NCBI GenBank assembly: GCA_014379915.1 | Contig: JACMKV010000150.1 | Span: 1 to 8,012, forward strand | Reading direction: 5' to 3' | Origin: Burkholderiales bacterium | Lineage (GTDB): Bacteria; Pseudomonadota; Gammaproteobacteria; Burkholderiales; JACMKV01 | DNA length: 8,012 nucleotides | Part shown: in pieces, positions 1 through 5,801 of the stretch | Layout: every line of letters begins with the position of its first letter | How positions within the stretch are numbered: position 1 is the first letter of the stretch | Notes under the pieces: generated by a model | The model's database searches: none | What the model saw: the letters and a program-made list of their open reading frames with translations, nothing else | Told to the model about the DNA's origin: nothing | Program-made: the position numbers and the translations under genes

Positions 1-890
1 CCTTCTTTGGCACGCTCAATCCAAGCTCGGGCGATGTCAGCTTGTTTTTGCCCCTCGAGCACTCGCGGCTTGCAGCGTGCGCACCGGAAAAATCACGTAC
101 CGCACTGTTCGCGCGCTACAGCCTGGCGGGTTACTTATTCGCCGCGCTCGGAGCTTTGGCAGCGGCGATTCCGGATTGGTTGGCTCTCCATGAGGGCATT
201 TCGCGGCTCGCTGTTATGCGTACTATGTTCGCGCTTTATGCTGCGTTCGGAATCGCTGTATGGCTGGTGTACCGCACCCCGCGCGGCCCGCGCCAGGAGA
301 CCAGCGAACGCCAGGCGCCGCTTGACGCTTCTCGCGGCGTTGTGACGAAATTAGCCGCTCTTTTCAGCATTGATGCTTTTGCTGGTGGGCTCGTGGTCAA
401 CTCGTTACTCGCGCTATGGCTCTTCGAGCGCTTTGCAATGTCGCTTGCAGCGGCAGGCGTCTTCTTTTTCTGGACGGGACTCTTGAGCGCGGGATCGCAA
501 CTGGTGGCGCCATGGATCGCCCGGCGTATCGGCCTGCTCAATACCATGGTCTTCACCCACCTTCCTGCGCATGTACTTCTCATCCTTGCTGCCTTGGCGC
601 CGGGGCTGGAACTGGCCCTCGCGCTGCTGTTGGCTCGCAGCGCTTTGTCGCAGATGGACGTTCCGACGCGCAGCGCTTATGTCATGGCCGTCGTCACGCC
701 CGCCGAACGCCCAGCTGCCGCCAGTTTCACCGCGGTTCCACGAAGCCTTGCCGCGGCGGTTAGTCCTGCGCTAACCGGCGCGCTGTTCGCCGCGGGAGCA
801 TTGAGTGCTCCTCTGGTCGCTTGCGGTCTACTAAAAATCGTCTACGACCTCGCCCTGTTGAACGCATTCCGCAAGGTGTCGCCCAGGTGA
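1..890 (+). CDS. Major facilitator superfamily transporter, 5'-truncated by the window edge
   Basis: The frame is open from base 3 to the TGA at 888-890, giving 295 visible residues without the N-terminus. The visible part is a string of hydrophobic helices rich in Ala, Leu and Gly, separated by short basic loops. One such loop, between helices around residues 85-115 of the fragment, carries Arg-rich sequence (RTPRGPRQE), as in the central cytoplasmic loop of MFS carriers. The first residues (FFGTLNPSSGDVS, then FLPLEHS) and a late PTRSAYVMAVV stretch look like a family of predicted MFS permeases of unknown substrate. I recognise the superfamily but not a specific transported compound. A TTG at 42 could be read as a start, but homology-like sequence continues upstream of it, so the gene almost certainly begins outside the window. 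It runs towards the DUF1259 remnant and has no visible link to sulfur uptake. Confidence 0.8.
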   Translation, partial: FFGTLNPSSGDVSLFLPLEHSRLAACAPEKSRTALFARYSLAGYLFAALGALAAAIPDWLALHEGISRLAVMRTMFALYAAFGIAVWLVYRTPRGPRQETSERQAPLDASRGVVTKLAALFSIDAFAGGLVVNSLLALWLFERFAMSLAAAGVFFFWTGLLSAGSQLVAPWIARRIGLLNTMVFTHLPAHVLLILAALAPGLELALALLLARSALSQMDVPTRSAYVMAVVTPAERPAAASFTAVPRSLAAAVSPALTGALFAAGALSAPLVACGLLKIVYDLALLNAFRKVSPR

Positions 891-949
891 AAATGAGAGC
901 TTCCGCGCAGCGAGAGCGGAGACGAGGACGAACCGTGGAAGGACGAACC

Positions 950-1245
950 CTTTTGCGCGTCCAGCACTGCTGTTACTCCTTTTGCCAACAGTGGTCGACC
1001 CTATCCCGCAATAATGCAGCAACACGATGCGCGGCGATTCGTGTGTCCTGTGATTATGAATCGCGACGACGTTGATGCCCGCCGCGCGCAGCGCTTTCAG
1101 CCCGCCCTGCAGATCATGTTCATAAACGGCGAAATCGGCGTCGACGCCGCCATTCGTATCGCTGCCGGCGAATGCTGCCCAGGTGTTGACGCCATGTCCT
1201 TGCCCATTTCGTGGCCGTAATTGACCTGCTCGAACCTCTTGCGAA
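950..1245 (-). pseudogene. Degraded DUF1259 (LppY/LpqO-like) gene fragment with two frame breaks
   Basis: Read on the minus strand, this stretch encodes the C-terminal part of a DUF1259 protein, but in pieces. One frame gives FEQVNYGHEMGKDM (about 1235-1193). The reading must then shift by one base near 1191-1194 to continue as GVNTWAAFAGSDTNGGVDADFAVYE, then LKALRAAGINVVAIHNH and PRIVLLHY (1192 to about 1005). A second shift near 989-1000 is needed to reach LAKGVTAVLDAQ (988-953), the usual family ending. The first break looks like one G missing from the expected ATG-GGC (Met-Gly). Upstream the family frame hits a TAA near 1252, and no N-terminal half is visible, whereas complete family members are roughly 250-300 residues. 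The 177-residue open frame spanning 831-1364 is therefore a chance join, not an intact gene. The family's function is poorly defined (secreted or lipoprotein forms occur). Sequencing errors at two nearby sites are the alternative explanation. Confidence 0.75.
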
Positions 1246-1541
1246 CAGGCGCTTAAGGCTCGCTGCTCGGCGGTCAAGATGCGATTGGTAACGCGTGAAT
1301 AGACATCCTGCCTGCTGTCAGCCCGGCCGGCGCTGGGCGCCACCCAGCCCTCGTTGGAGGGCACCGCTGTCGGGCTTCGCCCCGAAGGAAGAGGATCGTT
1401 TAGTGCCGCGCTCAGCGAGTCCCATCGCAGTTAAACGACATCATCAAGTTTGCATAGTCCCAGGGTGCAAAGCGCTCGTCATACTCCGGCAATCATCCCC
1501 ATCACGCATCGCGGCACTGCAACAAGCTATCCCGAATCCGT
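1246..1541. other. Gene-free stretch between the DUF1259 remnant and the sbp promoter
   Basis: No credible coding sequence is seen on either strand. The stretch holds a 16-bp repeat (listed separately) and two small GC-rich hairpins: GCTGGG/CCCAGC (1332-1337 with 1343-1348, 5-nt loop) and GGGC/GCCC (1372-1375 with 1379-1382, 3-nt loop). Neither is followed by a T run, so they are not convincing intrinsic terminators. The closely packed hairpins resemble the small palindromic intergenic repeats common in proteobacteria, but I cannot name a family. Confidence 0.45.
1281..1296. repeat. 16-bp direct repeat, copy 1 (upstream of sbp)
   Basis: The sequence GCGATTGGTAACGCGT occurs here and again, identically, at 3606-3621 before the second binding-protein gene. 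Three more matching bases (AAT) follow after one mismatch. Here it lies about 330 bp before the sbp start codon, against about 110 bp for the other copy. It may be a leftover of duplicated upstream DNA or a binding site; the sequence alone does not decide. Confidence 0.55.
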
Positions 1542-1542
1542 G

Positions 1543-1594
1543 ATAAGCAATCCCGTATTTCTTGGTTCCGGTTCACCGCGAGCGTGTCTATATT
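1543..1594 (+). promoter_or_regulatory. Putative CysB-dependent promoter/operator of sbp
   Basis: Bases 1543-1572 start with ATAAGCAA and end with TTCCGGT. They match 3654-3683, before the second binding-protein gene, at 24 of 30 positions without a gap. AATCCG also precedes both blocks. The block ends 55 bp before the sbp ATG. A possible -10 (TATATT, 1589-1594) lies 17 bp after TTCCGG (1566-1571), a poor -35 as expected for an activator-dependent promoter. CysB is the obvious candidate regulator because its gene lies at the end of the locus. The assignment to CysB is inference; conservation between the two copies is what is seen. Confidence 0.6.
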
Positions 1595-1627
1595 GCCACT
1601 CATCGCAAACACGACGAGAGGAAAAAA

Positions 1628-2629
1628 ATGCGCTTCGCCCGATCCTATCTGATAGCCGCTGCGCTCGCCTTCAGCGCAGCAACCCACGCTACCGCCGAAA
1701 CCTCATTGCTCAATGTTTCATACGATCCGACGCGCGAGCTCTATCAGGAATTCAACGCCGCGTTCGCCAAACATTGGCAGGCAAAAACCGGCGAAGCAGT
1801 CGCCTTCAAGCAATCGCACGGCGGCTCCGGCAAACAGGCGCGCGCCGTGATCGACGGACTGCAAGCCGATGTCGTGACGCTGGCGCTCGCGTATGACATC
1901 GATGCGCTGCACGATAAAGCCAAGCTGATTCCGGCCGATTGGCAGAAGCGGCTGCCGCACAACTCATCACCCTACACGTCGACCATCGTTTTTCTGGTGC
2001 GCAAAGGCAATCCAAAAGCGATCAAGGATTGGAATGATCTGGTGAAACCCGGTGTCGAGATCATCACGCCGAATCCAAAGACGTCCGGCGGCGCGCGCTG
2101 GAATTATCTGGCGGCGTGGGGTTATGCATTGAAGCAGCCGGGAGGCAACGACGCCAAGGCCAAAGCGTTCGTTGCGCAGCTCTACAAAAACGTCAAAGTG
2201 CTCGATTCGGGCGCGCGCGGTTCGACCACGACATTCGCCGAGCGCGGCATCGGCGACGTGCTGATCGCGTGGGAAAACGAAGCGTACCTCGCCGTCAAGG
2301 AACTCGGTCCCGACAAATTCGAGATCGTCACGCCATCGCTGTCGATACTCGCCGAGCCGCCGGTGGCGGTCGTCGATAAAGTCGTCGACAAGCGCGGCAC
2401 GCGCAAAGTCGCAACCGCCTATCTTGAATATCTGTATTCGCCGGAAGGCCAGGAGCTTGCGGGCAAACACTATTATCGCCCGCGCGATGCGCAAGCTTCA
2501 GCCAAATACGCGAAGCAGTTCGCGCTGGTCAAGCTGTTTACCATCGACGAAGTGTTCGGCGGCTGGCGGAAAGCACAGCAGACGCACTTCGCCGATGGCG
2601 GTGTGTTCGACCAGATATCGGCCAGATAA
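1628..2629 (+). CDS. sbp: Periplasmic sulfate-binding protein Sbp
   Basis: This 333-residue protein captures sulfate in the periplasm and delivers it to the CysTWA ABC importer. The start at 1628 is chosen because it gives a proper signal peptide (MRFARS, hydrophobic core, then ATHATA with likely cleavage before ETSLL near residue 24) and has a purine-rich GAGAGGA ribosome site just upstream; an in-frame TTG at 1562 lacks both and lies in the promoter block. The mature sequence follows enterobacterial Sbp closely: LNVSYDPTREL (28-38), SHGGSGKQ (63-70), TLALAYD (84-90), PNPKTSGGARWNYLAAWGYA (148-167), DSGARGST (193-200), AWENEA (214-219) and FTIDEVFGGW (304-313). Residues corresponding to known sulfate contacts (Ser63, Ser153-Gly154-Gly155, Ala196, Trp215) are all present, so true sulfate binding is likely. 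Length is normal. It has its own promoter-like block upstream, and an inverted-repeat element abuts its stop codon. Confidence 0.95.
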   Translation: MRFARSYLIAAALAFSAATHATAETSLLNVSYDPTRELYQEFNAAFAKHWQAKTGEAVAFKQSHGGSGKQARAVIDGLQADVVTLALAYDIDALHDKAKLIPADWQKRLPHNSSPYTSTIVFLVRKGNPKAIKDWNDLVKPGVEIITPNPKTSGGARWNYLAAWGYALKQPGGNDAKAKAFVAQLYKNVKVLDSGARGSTTTFAERGIGDVLIAWENEAYLAVKELGPDKFEIVTPSLSILAEPPVAVVDKVVDKRGTRKVATAYLEYLYSPEGQELAGKHYYRPRDAQASAKYAKQFALVKLFTIDEVFGGWRKAQQTHFADGGVFDQISAR

Positions 2630-2795
2630 TAGTGTCCTGAGTTGCCAATTAGCTACAGAAAGATGCCGAGAATCGCCGCCATACCGCCCAACCTGGCTGT
2701 GGTTCGCGCCTTGTCTGACGGCGATTTCGGCACTTTTCATTGCCAGCTCCAAGGGTCATCCTGAGTAATCCGCGAACTAGCAACTCAGGACACTA
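2630..2795. mobile_element. MITE-like element with 16-bp terminal inverted repeats
   Basis: Bases 2630-2645 (TAGTGTCCTGAGTTGC) are the exact reverse complement of 2780-2795, 166 bp end to end. Scattered further matches continue inwards. Both ends carry TA, which could be a TA target duplication as made by IS630/Tc1-type transposases, leaving GTGTCC...GGACAC as the element proper. An inner imperfect inverted repeat (2665-2677 with 2720-2731, one bulged base) lets much of the element fold back on itself. No transposase or other plausible gene fits inside, so any movement would need an enzyme supplied from elsewhere. The left end touches the last base of the sbp stop codon. An intrinsic terminator is less likely because the outer arms are 134 bp apart and no T run follows. 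Only one copy lies in this window. Confidence 0.65.
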
Positions 2796-2831
2796 GACTC
2801 GAATATTCGCAACTGCCGCGAGGAGCATTGC

Positions 2832-3506
2832 ATGATCTCGACAACCCTGATCGTCCCGGGCGTCGGCGGCAGCGGCGCCGAGCACTGGCAGACGTGGTTC
2901 GAACACCAGATCCAAGGCGCAGTGCGCGTCGAGCAAGGCAATTGGGAGGAACCGATTCTGCACGTCTGGGCGGGCAAAATCAGGCGCGCGATCGATATCG
3001 GCCGCGGCCCGGTCTGGATAGTCGCGCACAGCTTCGGTTGCCTCGCCGCCGTGGCGGCCGCGCAGGATCGCCGGGAACGGATCGCCGGCGCAATGCTGGT
3101 CGCGCCGGCGGACCCGGATCGCTTCACGCCGGATGGTTTGCGCGATAACGGCGAAGCGGTTTTCGTAAAAAGCATCACGCCGCTATTGCCGGATCAGCAC
3201 CTCGGCTTTCCCACGTTATTGGTCGCGAGCGAAAACGATCCGTGGGCGGGATTGATGATTTCCGCTTATCTGGCAGGACGCTGGGGCAGCCGTTTTTTGA
3301 ATATTGGCGCGGCCGGCCATATCAATGTCGACGCCGGTTTCGGCGCGTGGCCGCAAGGTATCGCGCTATTTGAAGAACTGCGGGCAACCCAGGGCGGCTT
3401 GCCGCTCGGTTCTATCGCGAACTCGGAGGAGCGTCGTCGAACCAGAGCGCGCACCCGGCGCATTGGGCAATACGACTGGCGCAACCACATCGAGCATTCA
3501 AGGTAG
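2832..3506 (+). CDS. RBBP9/YdeN-type alpha/beta hydrolase
   Basis: This 224-residue, probably cytoplasmic protein has no signal peptide or membrane segment. It belongs to the small serine-hydrolase family of RBBP9 and YdeN. Visible features are the opening strand and oxyanion region LIVPGVGGSGAEHWQTWFE (6-24), NWEEP (37-41), the nucleophile elbow AHSFG with Ser67, SENDPW with Asp136, and the AGHINVDAGFG-W-P stretch with His163: a complete catalytic triad in the right order. The family core ends near residue 185. The last 40 residues are Arg-rich, low in hydrophobicity and not recognised, possibly read-through past an original stop. AGGAG at 2821-2825 lies 6 bp before the ATG. The substrate is unknown. 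Its position between two sulfate/thiosulfate-binding genes suggests co-regulation with sulfur supply, but whether the enzyme acts on sulfur compounds cannot be told from sequence. Confidence 0.87.
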   Translation: MISTTLIVPGVGGSGAEHWQTWFEHQIQGAVRVEQGNWEEPILHVWAGKIRRAIDIGRGPVWIVAHSFGCLAAVAAAQDRRERIAGAMLVAPADPDRFTPDGLRDNGEAVFVKSITPLLPDQHLGFPTLLVASENDPWAGLMISAYLAGRWGSRFLNIGAAGHINVDAGFGAWPQGIALFEELRATQGGLPLGSIANSEERRRTRARTRRIGQYDWRNHIEHSR

Positions 3507-3605
3507 AAACATTCGCCGGCCTGTGTTCGTTGGCTTGCGCCACCGCACCGCCCGAAGTAAGCCAGATTGTTCCGTCGCCGCGTCCGTCCGGCAGCGTACA
3601 AACGC

Positions 3606-3621
3606 GCGATTGGTAACGCGT
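3606..3621. repeat. 16-bp direct repeat, copy 2 (upstream of cysP)
   Basis: This is identical to 1281-1296. Here it overlaps a 10-bp perfect palindrome, TAACGCGTTA (3614-3623), which is imperfect in copy 1. It lies 32 bp before the conserved 30-bp promoter block, whereas the first copy lies 246 bp before its block, so extra DNA separates the two elements at the sbp side. Confidence 0.55.
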
Positions 3622-3653
3622 TAATGTGGGTGGTACGCATTGCAGTAATCCGA

Positions 3654-3705
3654 ATAAGCAACGCAGTTTTTATTGTTTCCGGTGCGCTGTTCGATTGCCT
3701 GGACT
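3654..3705 (+). promoter_or_regulatory. Putative CysB-dependent promoter/operator of the cysP-cysTWA-cysB operon
   Basis: Bases 3654-3683 are the second copy of the 30-bp block found before sbp (ATAAGCAA to TTCCGGT, 24 of 30 identical) and end 50 bp before the cysP ATG. At the spacing used for the sbp promoter, the -10 position would be TGGACT (3700-3705), a weak match, so the exact start site is uncertain. The 227-bp gap after the hydrolase gene supports an independent promoter here. Confidence 0.55.
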
Positions 3706-3733
3706 GCCCGCACCGTAACGAAGGAGCTCCCCG

Positions 3734-4744
3734 ATGCGCTTTTGTCATATGATTCTACGGGCAGGCATTGCCCTTGGTTCGATCACCGCCGCTCACGACG
3801 TTGTCGCCGATGCGACCATCCTCAATGTTTCCTACGACGTCTCGCGCGAGCTATACAAGGACATCAATCCCGCTTTCGTCGCCGAGTGGAAAACGCAGAC
3901 CGGCGAGCAACTGACGATCAACCAGTCGCACGGCGGATCGAGTAAGCAGGCGCTGTCGGTGGTCAACGGCCTCGAGGCCGATGTCGTGACCATGAATCAG
4001 GCGCCCGATATCGACATCCTCGCGAGCCGCGCTAACCTGGTCTCGGCGGATTGGAGCAAACGTTTTCCGCACGATGCGACGCCGTATACGACGACGTCCG
4101 TCTTTCTGGTGCGCAAAGGCAATCCGAAAGGGATCAAGGACTGGAACGATCTTGCCAGACCCGGCATTCAGGTCATCGTGCCGAATCCGAAAACTTCTGG
4201 CAACGGCCGCTACACTTATCTCGCGGCGTGGGGTTATGCGCTCACCAAGAACGCCGGCAGCGATGCGGCAGCGCGCGATTTTGTGAGCAAGCTGTTCGCC
4301 AACGTTCCGGTGCTCGACGGCGGCGGGCGAGGTGCGACGACCACATTCACGCAGCGCGGTGTCGGCGATGTGCTGGCGACGTTCGAGAACGAAGCGATCC
4401 TGATCGAACGCGAAGTCGGCGCCGATAAATTCGACATCGTCTATCCGCCATTGAGCATTGAAGCTGCCGCGCCGGTCGCGGTGGTCGACAAGGTCGTCGA
4501 CAAACGCGGCACGCGCAAGCAGGCGGAAGCGTATTTGCGCTTTCTGTTTTCGCCGCCGGGGCAGGATATCATCGCGCGCCATCATTTCCGTCCGCGCGAT
4601 GCGGCCGTGTTCAAAAAATACGCCGGGGGCTTCCCGGCGATCAAAACGTTTACGGTCCATGAGCAGCTCGGCGGCTGGGCCAAAGTGCAGAAGGAGCATT
4701 TCGCCGACGACGGCATCCTCGATCAAATCATGGTGCGACGCTGA
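3734..4744 (+). CDS. cysP: CysP-like thiosulfate/sulfate-binding periplasmic protein
   Basis: This 336-residue binding protein is a paralogue of the Sbp encoded upstream. AAGGAG at 3721-3726 supports the ATG at 3734; Met6 is an alternative start. The N-terminus is a short, modest signal peptide (to about AHDVVA, residue 25). Where Sbp and CysP differ, this protein mostly follows E. coli CysP: SYDVSREL (33-40), SHGGSSKQA (65-73), ADVVTMNQ (82-89), NPKTSGNGRYTYLAAWG (151-167), GGRGATTTF (197-205) and FENE (217-220). Relative to Sbp pocket residues, the third residue of the SGG loop is Asn157, the Ala of SGARG is Gly198, and the sulfate-contacting Trp is Phe217. This suggests a different ligand preference, probably thiosulfate as well as sulfate. 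The C-terminal lobe (VVDKVVDKRGTRK, 250-262) is nearly the same as in the neighbouring Sbp. The stop codon overlaps the cysT start by one base, so it is the first gene of the transporter operon. Confidence 0.88.
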   Translation: MRFCHMILRAGIALGSITAAHDVVADATILNVSYDVSRELYKDINPAFVAEWKTQTGEQLTINQSHGGSSKQALSVVNGLEADVVTMNQAPDIDILASRANLVSADWSKRFPHDATPYTTTSVFLVRKGNPKGIKDWNDLARPGIQVIVPNPKTSGNGRYTYLAAWGYALTKNAGSDAAARDFVSKLFANVPVLDGGGRGATTTFTQRGVGDVLATFENEAILIEREVGADKFDIVYPPLSIEAAAPVAVVDKVVDKRGTRKQAEAYLRFLFSPPGQDIIARHHFRPRDAAVFKKYAGGFPAIKTFTVHEQLGGWAKVQKEHFADDGILDQIMVRR

Positions 4745-5580
4745 TGAATCGCGCGACAACTTACCGTGTGCTGCCGGGCTTCGGTCTCTCGCTCGGTTAC
4801 ACGCTCGCCTACCTGTCGCTGATCGTGCTGATACCGCTGGCCGCGGTATTCCTGAAAACGTTCAGCCTGAGCTTCGAGCAATTCTGGGCCGCGATCAGCG
4901 CGCCGCGCGTGGTCGCGTCGTACAAGCTGTCGTTCGGCGCATCGTTGCTCGCAGCGGCGATCAATACGGTGTTCGGGATGATGCTCGCGTGGGCGCTGGT
5001 GCGCTACACGTTCCCGGGCAAACGCATCGTCGATGCGCTCGTCGATCTGCCGTTCGCATTGCCGACCGCGGTTGCCGGGATTGCGCTGACGGCGCTCTAT
5101 GCGCCTAACGGTTGGCTCGGTCAGATCCTCGAACCGCTCGGTATCAAGGTCGCATTCACGCCGCTCGGCGTACTCGTTGCGCTGATTTTCATCGGCCTGC
5201 CGTTCGTCGTGCGCACCGTGCAGCCGGTGCTGGCCGATCTCGAAACCGAACTCGAAGAAGCCGCGGCAAGCCTGGGCGCGCAACGCTGGCAGACGTTCCG
5301 GCTCGTGATCCTGCCGATCCTGCTGCCGGCGCTTCTGACCGGCTTCGCGCTGGCGTTCGCGCGCGCCGTCGGCGAGTATGGCTCCGTCATATTCATCGCC
5401 GGTAATATCCCGATGGTTTCGGAAATCACGCCGCTCATGATCATCACCAAGCTCGAGCAGTACGATTACACCGGCGCTACGGCTATTGCGTGCGTGATGC
5501 TGCTGCTGTCGTTCGCGCTGCTGCTCGTGATCAACGGCTTGCAGGCGTGGACGCAGAAGCGCGGAGAGAAAGGCTCCTGA
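4744..5580 (+). CDS. cysT: Sulfate/thiosulfate ABC transporter permease CysT
   Basis: This 278-residue inner-membrane permease (CysU in E. coli nomenclature) forms the translocation pore with CysW. The N-terminus RVLPGFGLSLGYTLAYLSLIVLIPL (8-32), the ALVRYTFPGKRIVDALVDLPFALPTAVAGI block (84-113) and PFVVRTVQPVL (153-163) match CysT proteins. The EAA loop that docks onto the ATPase is visible as EEAAASLGAQRWQTFRLVILP (171-191), and FARAVGEYGSVIFIAGN (205-221) is the conserved stretch after it. Length is normal. Its ATG shares one base with the cysP TGA (4742-4746) and no strong ribosome site is seen, so translation is probably coupled to cysP. An unusually long repeat-filled spacer separates it from cysW. 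Confidence 0.96.
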   Translation: MNRATTYRVLPGFGLSLGYTLAYLSLIVLIPLAAVFLKTFSLSFEQFWAAISAPRVVASYKLSFGASLLAAAINTVFGMMLAWALVRYTFPGKRIVDALVDLPFALPTAVAGIALTALYAPNGWLGQILEPLGIKVAFTPLGVLVALIFIGLPFVVRTVQPVLADLETELEEAAASLGAQRWQTFRLVILPILLPALLTGFALAFARAVGEYGSVIFIAGNIPMVSEITPLMIITKLEQYDYTGATAIACVMLLLSFALLLVINGLQAWTQKRGEKGS

Positions 5581-5632
5581 TGAAAAACCGTAATTCGTGC
5601 GGAACTGCGCCTGCATTTGCGAAAGTCCCTGG

Positions 5633-5679
5633 GTCCCCGCTGGAGCCTGCCCTCGAATGCTTGAATCGGGGGCGGGGAC
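5633..5679. repeat. Inverted repeat with GTCCCCGC/GCGGGGAC arms
   Basis: An 8-bp perfect inverted repeat (5633-5640 with 5672-5679) encloses 31 bp that include a partly complementary CCC.../...GGGG core. It resembles the palindromic intergenic repeats of the 'CCCGC...GCGGG' type that are widespread in beta- and gammaproteobacteria. It is one of three palindromic units in the cysT-cysW gap. Confidence 0.5.
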
Positions 5680-5694
5680 GACAACAAAATAGGT

Positions 5695-5721
5695 GTCATT
5701 CCCGCGCAGGCGGGAATCCAG
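5695..5721. repeat. dRS3-like palindromic repeat
   Basis: The 20-mer at 5698-5717 reads ATTCCC, eight bases, GGGAAT, which fits the dRS3 repeat consensus described in Neisseria. It forms an 8-bp stem (5698-5705 with 5710-5717) around a 4-nt loop. The flanking GTC and CCAG are also typical of this widely dispersed repeat type. A further inverted repeat, CCAGTG/CACTGG (5718-5723 with 5739-5744), begins inside it. dRS3 sequences are known as insertion targets for phages and as parts of larger composite repeats. Related repeats occur outside Neisseria, so this does not identify the genus. Confidence 0.65.
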
Positions 5722-5742
5722 TGTCGTTAAACGAAAATCACT

Positions 5743-5762
5743 GGCCCGCTAGCGCGCGGGCC
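5743..5762. repeat. GC-rich hairpin in the cysT-cysW spacer
   Basis: GGCCCGC (5743-5749) pairs perfectly with GCGGGCC (5756-5762) around a 6-nt loop. No T run follows on either strand, so it is not a standard intrinsic terminator. In the operon mRNA it could stall or protect against nucleases and so change the ratio of upstream to downstream product; that role is inference. Confidence 0.45.
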
Positions 5763-5801
5763 GACGATCGCTTGTGTAAAACGATCAGGTAAAACCCCAC
5801 T

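Noticed and set aside
926..949. Direct repeat GGACGAACC (926-934 and 941-949)
   Set aside because: Two 9-bp copies 15 bp apart without inverted ends or an element between them are too short to support a feature.
831..1364. A single intact 177-residue minus-strand protein
   Set aside because: Only its middle matches DUF1259. The matching flanks continue in other frames, so the ends are out-of-frame sequence and one end overlaps the MFS gene.
2630..2795. Bidirectional transcription terminator after sbp
   Set aside because: The perfect arms are 134 bp apart and no T run follows the right arm, so a transposon-like element explains the structure better.
3851..5616. Long minus-strand open frames opposite cysP and cysT (302 and 297 residues)
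   Set aside because: These are antisense shadows of well-supported genes, with Arg/Asp/Glu-rich low-complexity translations and no recognisable motif.
5580..5792. Possible small protein starting at the TGATG overlap after cysT
   Set aside because: The frame runs through the palindromic repeats, and its translation (for example RAGGNP from the dRS3-like unit) is typical of repeat read-through rather than a real gene.
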